The translations under genes and the position numbers were made by a program. The notes under the pieces were generated by a model. That model worked only from the letters and a program-made list of their open reading frames with translations, had not been told where the DNA came from and did not search any database. Source: Bacteroidia bacterium (lineage in GTDB: Bacteria > Bacteroidota > Ignavibacteria > SZUA-365). Taken from it: a DNA stretch of 64,000 nt. Below are positions 42,401-50,711 of this stretch, piece by piece. The stretch is from assembly GCA_027493955.1 (NCBI GenBank), contig JAOSJT010000001.1, positions 2,963,131 through 3,027,130 on the forward strand. The letters run 5' to 3'. Positions within the stretch are counted from its first letter, which is position 1, and each line of letters starts with the position of its first letter.

Positions 42401-43646
42401 CTATACTTTCAGTCGTGCCTGCAATGGCGATATTGCCGGCCGGGTCGATAGAAACCCGATTCACGTATCCGTTGTTACCGAATTCCTGGCCGCTGCCTCC
42501 ATAATACGTCGCCCATTGTACAGTACAACTCGCGGAGTACTTGATGACACACCAATCTATTGAACCCGCGACTGACGATTGAATGGCATTCTGCACCGGA
42601 AATCCGCCACTCGAAAAACCGACGGCAACGATATTTCCCGAGGCATCACAATCAACATTCCAAAAACCTGCTCCGGCACAATACGTCGCCCACGGATCAA
42701 TCACGAGCAGCGCGTTCGGATCATAATTTCCAACGGAAAAGCCCACAACCTCGCCCTGGAGCGAGAATGCGGACGGCACTTCTGCCCCGTTCTGGTGTGT
42801 ATACGGCTTCTTTTCGTTGATCTCGCCCAACGGCGTTTCTACCTCCAGTCCGCCATTATCGTTCACCCGGATATTCGTCGCGCCATCGTAGTGCATGCGG
42901 ATATCTTTCGGATTTCCTCCCGGATGCACGATGAACTCGTATTTCATTTTTTGTTGATCGGAGTAGTACACCAGATCGATGTTGTCGTAGATGTTCTCGT
43001 ACACCAGTTTCCCGTAGCTTTTCACATAGGTGATCCCGTCGGGACAGTGGGCGAGGTAGTAGTTGCTGTAGCCCTCCTGCTCGATATCATGCCGTATGCG
43101 CACATTCGCATTGCAGCCCTGCAGCTTCATATCCATCCTGTACACCGAGACCTGCTCCGGCTCCCGGTCGCGTTCGTCAAGCGGGTCGTCGCTCATCCGC
43201 CGGCCAGCCTGATTGTCATCATTTTCCGTCCTGGTGAACACGTAACTCACACCGGTCGCCGTAAAGTACAACCTGGTCCCTCCCGCATCGGCCGTATAGC
43301 GAATCTCAGGCCGGGGCTTCCCATCCGTATCGGCGACTTGCCCGCGGTTCTCCGTGAAACGGATCGACGCAGTCGCCATGGCGGAACGGACTTTCTGCTC
43401 CGCGGCCGGATCGGCATCGCGCTTCATCTCCGCTTTCGGCAGAAGCACCGCATCGTAGAGTATCGGCGATCGCCTCGTTACCGGTAGTGTTACTCTGTCA
43501 CGCGTCAACTCCGCATCGGAGGCCCTCGGCACACCGTTCACACGCACATTGTCCATTGCCGCCGAAAAATACGGCGATGCGGAAAAAGACACAGACATTG
43601 AGAGGAACAGCAGAATGAGCGTATGGAAGGCAGAAGCGCGTGTCAT
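39450..43646 (-). CDS. SBBP-repeat T9SS cargo protein, tandem copy A
   Basis: 1398 residues with a signal peptide (MTRASAFHTLILLFLSMSVSFSAS). An N-terminal domain (ENRGQVADTDGKPRPEIRYT... GVSYVF... KYEFIVHPGGNPKDIRMHYDG), typical of SBBP proteins, leads into about nine beta-propeller repeats (VQWATYYGGSGQE, LLWSTYFGGSGSAYE, and so on). These are followed by Ig/PKD-like domains (PAGAVPLCPSTSIALTSSGG), a fibronectin-like NNAGFIVERRVG segment and a T9SS sorting domain (NYPNPVYNGE... LPAGMYMVRLESAGLVKVKR). This suggests a surface-exposed adhesin-like protein. The next gene (43848-48047) is nearly identical at both ends, but the propeller centre differs strongly. Confidence 0.85.
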   Translation of the reverse strand: MTRASAFHTLILLFLSMSVSFSASPYFSAAMDNVRVNGVPRASDAELTRDRVTLPVTRRSPILYDAVLLPKAEMKRDADPAAEQKVRSAMATASIRFTENRGQVADTDGKPRPEIRYTADAGGTRLYFTATGVSYVFTRTENDDNQAGRRMSDDPLDERDREPEQVSVYRMDMKLQGCNANVRIRHDIEQEGYSNYYLAHCPDGITYVKSYGKLVYENIYDNIDLVYYSDQQKMKYEFIVHPGGNPKDIRMHYDGATNIRVNDNGGLEVETPLGEINEKKPYTHQNGAEVPSAFSLQGEVVGFSVGNYDPNALLVIDPWATYCAGAGFWNVDCDASGNIVAVGFSSGGFPVQNAIQSSVAGSIDWCVIKYSASCTVQWATYYGGSGQEFGNNGYVNRVSIDPAGNIAIAGTTESIDFPVSTGAYQTTFGGQKDCVLVLLTPSGLRNWATYVGGSGSEQLAFPDCASNGSIVLGFVTQSSNMATSNPFQSNLSGPSDGFIVVFSSTGQVSWATYFGGSDDDGCFAAFGFDNSIYVASGTESNNFPVLNPFQATRAGSGDLALSKFSPGRQLLWSTYFGGSGSAYEILRDMTVDGSGNVSIAGQTSNVNFPVYGAFQSVYGGGQDDGFVVKFSSTGTLMWSTFLGGSNTDSMLGIDCDSGGSLYVAGWASSANYPTMNAFQASNAGGPDVVITAFSPGGGCLWSTYYGGTGGDYGYSCTVGSGGAVTVVGNAGPGLPLFNPIYISPVNNAFIASFNQYGHFTNNIMALQTAAVNPSIFCAGSMLQVSFTATGVFNSGNNFTAQLSDATGSFSTPVAIGTLAGTQSGSINCLLPVNAVLGTRYRIRVVASILPWTGTDNGSDLTIGPRPSASITPAGAVPLCPSTSIALTSSGGSGYTYQWLRDGNAIGGAINATYMAALPGLYRVILTSPAACKDTSVATQLVLYSADTTHLVWTGAVSREWSTPGNWNHPCATPGSGDTVVIAGSGQTPISIPSVTLSALEMNNTNGTLVGGQLGITDALILSSGNIDAGAGEIRLGPTAAISGGSFTSHIVTSDTGSLVIDGIGTGARTGAVLFPVGASHVSYTPVSLTNAGTADAFRVRAVADLRLAGLSGTVLTSHAVGRTWVIEEGNPGGSDATITLQWYLNDELPAFLRTGSMIHRFNGSTWYALQPPGPTAGSNPYTRTVYGVTAFSPFAIADSAANLPVELLSFSARLEAGAAIVTWSTASETNNAGFIVERRVGSGPWRSRGFVPGSGTTMAGQEYAFSDAIETGIPAGTPLAYRLRQIDTDGTETVSHEVTVLQSSDPAFSLAQNYPNPVYNGEAGASATIFTYSLAAEAYVRLTIHDALGREVAVVEDGIRQGGMHSVVFDAAALPAGMYMVRLESAGLVKVKRLSVVR

Positions 43647-43787
43647 GTCGACCCCGGCTGATGTGGGAGTGAGGGATTGGTTATTTCTTCCTTAGGTGCT
43701 CAATGGCGAAAATACGGACTTCGTGTGAAAATTTCAGATAGACTGGTAAGAATTTTCTCGACCGGCGCATCGGAAACCCTCCGTGCC

Positions 43788-43812
43788 TTCCCCGGCGATG
43801 TGCACCGGGGAA
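43788..43812. other. Hairpin in duplicated spacer (copy A side)
   Basis: TTCCCCGG / CCGGGGAA around CGATGTGCA. It lies in the ~200-bp spacer that is repeated almost exactly at 48048-48248. No T-tract follows, so it may be a terminator remnant or mRNA stabiliser. Confidence 0.45.
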
Positions 43813-43847
43813 AGCAGGATATTTCGGGATTTCGAATACCAAATCCG

Positions 43848-46800
43848 TCATCTGACGATATGCATCATCCTTGTCCGCACCACGCCCTGCGCCTCGAGAC
43901 GGCACACATAGCTGCCGGCGGGAAGACCGGATGCGTTGAAGCTGATGCTCTGCGTGCCCGCGGGACGCACGCCTTCGACCACCACCGCCACTTCGCGGCC
44001 GAGAGCATCATGGATGGTCAGACGGACGTACGCTTCGGCGGCAAGCGAGTAGGTGAAGATCGTTGCGGACGCTCCGGCTTCGCCGTTGTATACGGGATTC
44101 GGATAATTCTGCGCCAGAGAAAATGCCGGATCCGACGACTGCAGCACGGTCACTTCGTGACTCACCGTCTCGGTGCCGTCAGTGTCGATCTGGCGGAGAC
44201 GGTAGGCGAGCGGTGTCCCGGCCGGGATACTGGTCTCGATCGCATCGCTGAATGCGTATTCCTGCCCGGCCATGGTCGTGCCGCTTCCCGGGACGAAACC
44301 ACGGGACCGCCATGGCCCGGATCCGACCCGCCGCTCGACGATGAATCCCGCGTTGTTCGTCTCCGACGCCGTGCTCCACGTAACTATCGCCGCACCGGCC
44401 TCGAGCCGCGCCGAGAAGGAAAGCAGTTCCACCGGCAGATTCGCCGCGCTGTCGGCAATTGCGAAGAGCGAGAAAGCCGTCACACCGTACACGGTACGGG
44501 TGTACGGATTGCTGCCTGCCGTTGGCCCAGGCGGCTGCAGCGCGTACCAGGTGCTGCCGTTGAAGCGGTGGATCATACTCCCGGTTCGCAGAAAAGCCGG
44601 CAGTTCGTCGTTGAGGTACCATTGAAGCGTGATCGTCGCGTCGCTACCGCCGGGATTCCCCTCCTCGATCACCCAGGTGCGTCCGACCGCATGCGAGGTG
44701 ATGACGGTTCCCGAGAGACCCGCAAGCCGCAAATCTGCAACGGCGCGCACGCGGAACGCATCCGCTGTGCCGGCGTTCGTGAGCGACACGGGAGTGTAGC
44801 TCACATGCGACGCTCCGACGGGAAAGAGCACAGCGCCTGTCCGTGCTCCCGTGCCGATGCCGTCGATAACGAGCGAACCCGTGTCCGATGTCACGATATG
44901 CGAGGTAAAGCTTCCGCCGGAGATCGCGGCTGTCGGTCCGAGACGAATCTCTCCCGCTCCCGCATCGATATTGCCGCTGCTGAGGATGAGCGCATCGGTG
45001 ATTCCGAGCTGACCGCCCACGAGCGTGCCATTGGTGTTGTTCATCTCGAGGGCGGAGAGCGTCACGCTTGGAATGGAAATCGGGGTCTGTCCGCTTCCGG
45101 CGATCACGACTGTATCTCCCGAACCCGGTGTGGCACACGGATGATTCCAATTCCCGGGAGTACTCCATTCACGTGACACTGCGCCGGTCCAGACCAGGTG
45201 CGTCGTATCGGCGGAGTAAAGCACAAGCTGCGTTGCCGCCGAGGTGTCTTTGCAGGCTGCAGGAGATGTGAGTATCACGCGATACAATCCCGGTAAGGCC
45301 GCCATGTAGGTGGCGTTGATTGCGCCACCGATTGCATTGCCGTCCCTGAGCCATTGATATGTATATCCCGATCCTCCGGAGGAAGTGAGTGCTATAGAGG
45401 TACTGGGGCAGAGAGGTACAGCCCCTGCCGGTGTGATACTGGCACTGGGCCTGGGACCGATGGTGAGATCCGAGCCATTGTCGGTACCGGTCCAGGAAGG
45501 ATTGGAGGCTACGACACGGATGCGGTATCGAGTACCGGGTACAGCGTTTACAGGTAACGAGCAATTGATGCTTCCGGATTGCGTCCCTGACAATGCTCCG
45601 ATGGCTGAGGGTGATGTAAACGACCCTGTGGCGTCGGACAATTGCGCTGTGAAAACATTTGCAGCGTTGAAAGTGCCTGATGCAGTGAACGACACGGGCA
45701 GAGATGCACCACCACAAAGCAAAGAGGGAATAATCTGCGATGTCAGTATCTGCATGGGCACAGACGAAAACTGGCCCTGTGCGTTCATGACGACGACGAA
45801 CAGATCGTCATTACCGGCGTTAGCTGACTGATATGGGTTCAACGTGTACATGTTCATGCTAAACGTCCTTCCGATCCCTATCACTTCACCGGTTGAGCTA
45901 CACGCTATTCCCTGGAACCAATCATTACCACTTCCTCCAAAATAGGTTGCCCATTGCAAAACGCCGCTTGACGACGCGGCAAGGAAAAATCCGTCATAGC
46001 CTCCTCCAATTGTGCTCTGGTGGGCGTTCAATACAGGGAGATTCGTGCTGTTGGTGGACCCGGTGACATACACTGCTCCGCTCGATGCGCAAACGATATC
46101 ATCTACGTATTCGGTACCGCTTCCTCCAAAATATGTCGACCAATAGAGGGTTCCATTAGAGGAGAACTTTGAGATAAATGCATCATAGCCTCCTCCGTTA
46201 TTTGTGGTTTGCCATCCGTTGGGAGCCGGCAGGTTGGAACTGCTCGTCGTGCCGTCCAAAAAAACATTACCTGCCTGATCCATGGCTACTCCTCGACAGC
46301 GGTCATCCCCTGACCCACCGTAGTACGTCGCCCACTCACGCTGTCCGGATGCATTGAATTTCACAAGGACGGCTTCACGGCCGACTCGAACAGACTGCCA
46401 TGCATTCTGCAATGGAAAATTTGAACTGTCGGTAAAACCTCCCGCCGCGAGAGCGCCGGAAGGCGTGACAGAAATACGCGTCGAGGTATCGCTATCGCTC
46501 CCACCATAGTACGTTGACCACAGTAGCTGGCCGGAGGAACTGAATTTCCCTATCACCCAATCATACGCTCCTGAGAGAGACGATTGAAACGGATTCACCA
46601 TTGGAAAGTTTGAGCCGTTGGTATATCCGATGAAATAGATGTTGTCATTGGCATCGCATTTCAAATCAGTTATAGTATCCACTCCGTTACTGCCGATGTA
46701 TGTAGCCCAGACGCGAATACCGGTGTTTGATAATTTGATGATCGCACCTTCATCATTGCCTCCGGCGTGAGCCGCTTGAAACGCGCCAAAAGTTGTAGGA

Positions 46801-48047
46801 AAATTCGTGCTCTGTGTGCGAACTGAGACAGTGGCGTTGCCGGAATTGTCGCAAGCGAACGAAGGCCAGCCATCGGATCCGCTTCCCCCATAGTATGTAG
46901 CCCAACGTAATGACCCGGTCGGGGTGAACGAAATGATGGCAAGGTCTGATAAACCTGCGTGGGTCGATTGATGGGCGTTCATCACTGGGAAATTCGTGCT
47001 ATATGTGTCTCCGCCGGTGAAGATGTTGTCATTACCATCTCGGGAAATCCAACCACAGTTCTCACCTCCCGATCCTCCGAAATACGTTGCCCACGGATCA
47101 ATCACCAGCATCGCGTTCGGATCATAATTTCCAACGGAAAAGCCCACAACCTCGCCCTGGAGCGAAAAAGCGGACGGCACTTCGGCGCCGTTCTGGTGTG
47201 TATACGGCTTCTTTTCGTTGATCTCGCCCAACGGCGTTTTGACCTCAAGGCCGCCGTTATCGTTCACCCGGATATTCGTCGCGCCGTCGTAGTGCATGCG
47301 GATATCTTTCGGATTTCCTCCCGGATGCACGATGAACTCGTATTTCATTTTTTGTTGATCGGAGTAGTACACCAGATCGATGTTGTCGTAGATGTTCTCG
47401 TACGCCAGTTTCCCGTAGCTTTTCACATAGGTGATTCCGTCGGGACAGTGGGCGAGGTAGTAGTTGCTGTAGCCCTCCTGCTCGATATCATGCCGTATAC
47501 GCACATTCGCATTGCAGCCCTGCAGCCTCATATCCATCCTGTACACCGTGACCTTCTCCGGCTCCCGGTCGCGTTCGTCAAGCGGGTCGTCGCTCATCCG
47601 CCGGCCAGCCTGAGTGTCATCATCTTCAGTCCTGGTGAACACGTAACTCACACCTGTCGCCGTAAAGTACAACCTGGTCCCTCCCGCATCGGCCGTATAG
47701 CGAATCTCAGGCCGGGGCTTCCCATCCGTATCGGCGACTTGCCCGCGGTTCTCCGTGAAACGGATCGACGCAGTCGCCATGGCGGAACGGACTTTCTGCT
47801 CCGCGGCCGGATCGGCATCGCGCTTCATCTCCGCTTTCGGCAGAAGCACCGCATCGTAGAGTATCGGCGATCGCCTCGTTACCGGTAGTGTTACTCTGTC
47901 ACGCGTCAACTCCGCATCGGAGGCCCTCGGCACACCGTTCACACGCACATTGTCCATTGCCGCCGAAAAATACGGCGAAGCGGAAAAAGACACAGACATT
48001 GAGAGGAACAGCAGAATGAGCGTATGGAAGGCAGAAGCACGTGTCAT
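43848..48047 (-). CDS. SBBP-repeat T9SS cargo protein, tandem copy B
   Basis: 1399 residues; signal peptide, N-terminal ~300 residues and C-terminal ~480 residues are almost identical to copy A. The central SBBP repeats (RWATYYGGSGSDGW, REWATYYGGSGDDR, LYWSTYFGGSGTEY and others) match only as family members. The last ~45 residues (VAVVVEGVRPAGTQSISFNA... SYVCRLEAQGVVRTRMMHIVR in two parts) are not those of copy A. They match the end of the unrelated ELWxxDGT protein encoded upstream, so the sorting domain is a hybrid. Expected surface exposure and role are as for copy A. Confidence 0.85.
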   Translation of the reverse strand: MTRASAFHTLILLFLSMSVSFSASPYFSAAMDNVRVNGVPRASDAELTRDRVTLPVTRRSPILYDAVLLPKAEMKRDADPAAEQKVRSAMATASIRFTENRGQVADTDGKPRPEIRYTADAGGTRLYFTATGVSYVFTRTEDDDTQAGRRMSDDPLDERDREPEKVTVYRMDMRLQGCNANVRIRHDIEQEGYSNYYLAHCPDGITYVKSYGKLAYENIYDNIDLVYYSDQQKMKYEFIVHPGGNPKDIRMHYDGATNIRVNDNGGLEVKTPLGEINEKKPYTHQNGAEVPSAFSLQGEVVGFSVGNYDPNAMLVIDPWATYFGGSGGENCGWISRDGNDNIFTGGDTYSTNFPVMNAHQSTHAGLSDLAIISFTPTGSLRWATYYGGSGSDGWPSFACDNSGNATVSVRTQSTNFPTTFGAFQAAHAGGNDEGAIIKLSNTGIRVWATYIGSNGVDTITDLKCDANDNIYFIGYTNGSNFPMVNPFQSSLSGAYDWVIGKFSSSGQLLWSTYYGGSDSDTSTRISVTPSGALAAGGFTDSSNFPLQNAWQSVRVGREAVLVKFNASGQREWATYYGGSGDDRCRGVAMDQAGNVFLDGTTSSSNLPAPNGWQTTNNGGGYDAFISKFSSNGTLYWSTYFGGSGTEYVDDIVCASSGAVYVTGSTNSTNLPVLNAHQSTIGGGYDGFFLAASSSGVLQWATYFGGSGNDWFQGIACSSTGEVIGIGRTFSMNMYTLNPYQSANAGNDDLFVVVMNAQGQFSSVPMQILTSQIIPSLLCGGASLPVSFTASGTFNAANVFTAQLSDATGSFTSPSAIGALSGTQSGSINCSLPVNAVPGTRYRIRVVASNPSWTGTDNGSDLTIGPRPSASITPAGAVPLCPSTSIALTSSGGSGYTYQWLRDGNAIGGAINATYMAALPGLYRVILTSPAACKDTSAATQLVLYSADTTHLVWTGAVSREWSTPGNWNHPCATPGSGDTVVIAGSGQTPISIPSVTLSALEMNNTNGTLVGGQLGITDALILSSGNIDAGAGEIRLGPTAAISGGSFTSHIVTSDTGSLVIDGIGTGARTGAVLFPVGASHVSYTPVSLTNAGTADAFRVRAVADLRLAGLSGTVITSHAVGRTWVIEEGNPGGSDATITLQWYLNDELPAFLRTGSMIHRFNGSTWYALQPPGPTAGSNPYTRTVYGVTAFSLFAIADSAANLPVELLSFSARLEAGAAIVTWSTASETNNAGFIVERRVGSGPWRSRGFVPGSGTTMAGQEYAFSDAIETSIPAGTPLAYRLRQIDTDGTETVSHEVTVLQSSDPAFSLAQNYPNPVYNGEAGASATIFTYSLAAEAYVRLTIHDALGREVAVVVEGVRPAGTQSISFNASGLPAGSYVCRLEAQGVVRTRMMHIVR

Positions 48048-48185
48048 GTCGACCCCGGCTGATGTGGGAGTGAGGGATTGGTGATTTCTTCCTTAGGTGC
48101 TCAATGGCGAAAATACGGACTTCGTGTGAAAATTTCAGATAGACTGGTAAGTATTCTCTCGACCGGCGCATCGGGAACGCTCCGT

Positions 48186-48216
48186 GCCTTCCCCGGCGAT
48201 GTGCACCGGGGAAGGC
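48186..48216. other. Hairpin in duplicated spacer (copy B side)
   Basis: GCCTTCCCCGG / CCGGGGAAGGC, an 11-bp perfect stem 33 bp past the stop of the gene ending at 48249. The copy at 43788 has one stem mismatch. No U-tract on the minus strand. Confidence 0.45.
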
Positions 48217-48248
48217 AGGATATTTCGGGATTTCGAATACCAAACCCG

Positions 48249-50159
48249 TCATCTGACGATATGCATCATCCTTGTCCGCATCGCGCCCTGCGCCTCGAGG
48301 CGGCACACATAGCTGCCGGCGGGAAGAAGGGATGCGTTGAAGCTGATGCTCTGCGTGCCAGCGGGACGCACGCCTTCGACCACCACCGCCACTTCGCGGC
48401 CAAGCATGTCGTGTATCGAAATCCGAACAAGCGCTGATTCAGGCAGCGAGAAGGTGATCGCGGTAGACTGCATGCTTGCTGAGCCGAAGGGATTCGGGTA
48501 ATTCTGCTCCAGCGCGAGTGATGTCGGTGCCGCCTGCCGCTCGCCCGCGCTCTTTGGAAGCGTGGCCAGATCGATCATGTACGGCTCCCAGCCGTACGGC
48601 TTGTCGTAGCCATGAAAGAAGAGCTTGTTGTTGACGACGCACATAGTGTATGGGATGTCGCTTGAGCCGATGTTGAACGTCGGGTCGGTGTTGATGTCGG
48701 TCAGCAGTTGGGTGGTTGTGCCGTTGCTGCGCCAGAGTTCGATGCCGTGCACGCCGTCGTCGGCCGGGAAATAAAGCCATCCGTTATGCGAGAAGAAACA
48801 GTGTTCATTCTCGGAATGCACGTCAAGCGTCATTGCACCCGGCCAGGAAATGTTCGGATACGAACCATGAACTCCCGGATTGATATCCGCCACACGCACC
48901 GTGTTGCCGCCCAGCGCCACGGGAATGCCGTCGCTCTTCCACAATTCCTGCCCGTGCTCAGGATCAAACGCCGAGAAGTACAGTGTTCCGTCAATAGCGG
49001 TGATCCAGCTTACATAGGCACTGTCGCGCGGTCCGGTGCCCGGGTGTATGTCGGCCACGACGTCCACCGTGTTCGTTGCAGGTATATAGCGCATGAGTTT
49101 ATCGCCGTCGTTGGCCGTGCGGCCGGAAAAATAGACGATGTTGTTCATCACGGTCAGCCAGGCCGGCAGGCTGCTCTCCGCACCGGGGAAAATATCCATG
49201 ACGCGCGTCGTGCCGACGGAAGTGCCGTCGGACTTCCAGAGCTCGTACCCGCTGCTCCCGTCCGTCGCCGTGAAGTAGATGTAATCGCCGACTGAGACGA
49301 TCCGGTTCGCATCATAGGCCAGGGGCCAGTTCCCGGAAATAGCGGGAACGCATCCCGACCCCGTGCCCGGGTTGATGTCCTTTACCATGACCGTGCCCGC
49401 GGCGGTGCCGTCGCTTTTCCACAGCTCTTCGCCGAACTTCGTCGACGGGGCGCCTTTCTTCACGGCAACGTAATCCTTGAGAAAACAGTAGGCGGTGCCG
49501 TTGTGCACGGTCAACGCGATTTTGTGGCTCCCGTGTGACTGGAATGCTTTGTTCGTGGTGAGGCCGCTGGTACCTGAGGAGGTGCCGTTCGTCACGAAGA
49601 GGCCGTAGATACTTACATAGTACGACTTCCACGGGAAAGACTCCCAGAACCCCCATGCGGCGGTGAAAATGACCTTACCGTTCCCGAGCATATGATAATA
49701 AGACGGATTGCTGTGCGGGACCTTGGTGGAGGTCAGTAGATCGCGGACGAGCACCGTGCCGGCGGTCGTGCCGTCGGACTTGAACAGTTCCATTCCGACG
49801 GCGACGCTCGGCGCGGCAGAAAGATACACGGTTCCGTTGACATTGCGCGGCGTGCCGGCATAAGCAGGTTCATTGGCCATGAAATAGAAATCCTTGATCC
49901 GTCTCGGACTCGGTGAGGCGGCCGTGGCGTCAATGCCGTAGAGCGAAGTGCTCATGCCGTCGGTTGCCGCGAGAATCAGTTCGTTACCGAGCGACGTGAA
50001 CGAGCCGCACCAGGACCACGCTCCCTCGCCGTTGACGACGAGCTTGTTGATGTCGAACAATACGGGGTTCGCGATGGGCATCTGCTGTGCCGGACTCTGC
50101 GTAACAATGCCTGCAAGCATCAGCAGGAACAATGCGATACAATGGAATGAACGATTCAT
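48249..50159 (-). CDS. ELWxxDGT-repeat T9SS cargo protein 1
   Basis: The ATG at 50159, with AAAGGAG 8 bases upstream, gives 636 residues and a signal peptide (MNRSFHCIALFLLMLAGIVTQSPAQ). The body carries repeated ELWKSDGTxxGT units (ELWKSDGTAAGTVMVKDINP; YELWKSDGTSVGTTRVMDI; QELWKSDG; IELWRSNGT), probably a beta-propeller. The C-terminus is a T9SS sorting domain (NYPNPFGSASMQSTAITFSL... DMLGREVAVVVEGVRPAGTQ). The protein should be surface-exposed or released; no enzymatic motif is seen. The following gene upstream is a paralogue with the same leader and promoter region. Confidence 0.83.
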   Translation of the reverse strand: MNRSFHCIALFLLMLAGIVTQSPAQQMPIANPVLFDINKLVVNGEGAWSWCGSFTSLGNELILAATDGMSTSLYGIDATAASPSPRRIKDFYFMANEPAYAGTPRNVNGTVYLSAAPSVAVGMELFKSDGTTAGTVLVRDLLTSTKVPHSNPSYYHMLGNGKVIFTAAWGFWESFPWKSYYVSIYGLFVTNGTSSGTSGLTTNKAFQSHGSHKIALTVHNGTAYCFLKDYVAVKKGAPSTKFGEELWKSDGTAAGTVMVKDINPGTGSGCVPAISGNWPLAYDANRIVSVGDYIYFTATDGSSGYELWKSDGTSVGTTRVMDIFPGAESSLPAWLTVMNNIVYFSGRTANDGDKLMRYIPATNTVDVVADIHPGTGPRDSAYVSWITAIDGTLYFSAFDPEHGQELWKSDGIPVALGGNTVRVADINPGVHGSYPNISWPGAMTLDVHSENEHCFFSHNGWLYFPADDGVHGIELWRSNGTTTQLLTDINTDPTFNIGSSDIPYTMCVVNNKLFFHGYDKPYGWEPYMIDLATLPKSAGERQAAPTSLALEQNYPNPFGSASMQSTAITFSLPESALVRISIHDMLGREVAVVVEGVRPAGTQSISFNASLLPAGSYVCRLEAQGAMRTRMMHIVR

Positions 50160-50346
50160 GTCTGCTCCTTTCGGCTGTATGGTTGTGAGATTGCGATGAG
50201 TCCTGCTGTTGATTACTGTGAGTCGGCTCTGCTTCTGCTCCGGGTGCCGAAGCTGTGCACGAAAGCGCGGTATTTCGTCCTGTCGCATCTGCGGCTGTTG
50301 CGGTCAGGGTTTGCTTAACAGATATGAGGGCCCTTTATTTTTAATA

Positions 50347-50354
50347 CAAAGATA
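50347..50354 (-). promoter_or_regulatory. Possible Bacteroidota -7 element (TATCTTTG)
   Basis: On the minus strand TATCTTTG matches the Bacteroidota TAnnTTTG -7 box, about 190 bp before the ATG at 50159. It is repeated at 52796-52803 before the paralogue. No clear -33 TTTG box is present. Confidence 0.4.
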
Positions 50355-50375
50355 GCGACCGGGATCAGGTGCGGG

Positions 50376-50418
50376 AATGGGTAGTTTCACCCTTTTTGTA
50401 TAGGTGGTAGCACCCATT
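50376..50418. promoter_or_regulatory. Inverted repeat upstream of the -7 element
   Basis: AATGGGT ... ACCCATT, with an inner CACC/GGTG pair, 22 bp upstream of the candidate promoter. The same structure is at 52825-52867. It could be a regulator site or an upstream terminator. Confidence 0.35.
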
Positions 50419-50665
50419 TTTTCATTGTCGGGGAGGGACGATTTACGATTGACGATTTCGGATTGCGGATTGGGGATTGGGGATTAGGGACGGATGGCAT
50501 GGAAGCAGTCGCTCGAGTCGATGATGCCGGGGGCATGGCTTTCTTGCGCTCTCTCAAGCCGGCAGTGTAAATCATCAGGATCGCAACGAAGAAAAAAAGC
50601 GGATTGATATGAGGAAGTCCCCTGTGACTGAGGATACGGAATGTATGTCTTAGCGAAAATATTAC

Positions 50666-50702
50666 AACGGCCACAACCCGGCGCATGCGGATTGTGGCCG
50701 TT
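50666..50702 (-). terminator. Hairpin terminator of the 50712-52610 gene
   Basis: AACGGCCACAA / TTGTGGCCGTT, a perfect 11-bp stem with a 15-base loop, 10 bp past the minus-strand stop. A weak GTAATATTTT tract follows on that strand. Confidence 0.7.
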
Positions 50703-50711
50703 TCATGTATG

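Noticed and set aside
50387-50686. 99-residue minus-strand frame upstream of the ELWxxDGT gene
   Set aside because: It consists of simple repeats (PNPQSPIRNPKSS) and the duplicated leader region; no coding evidence.
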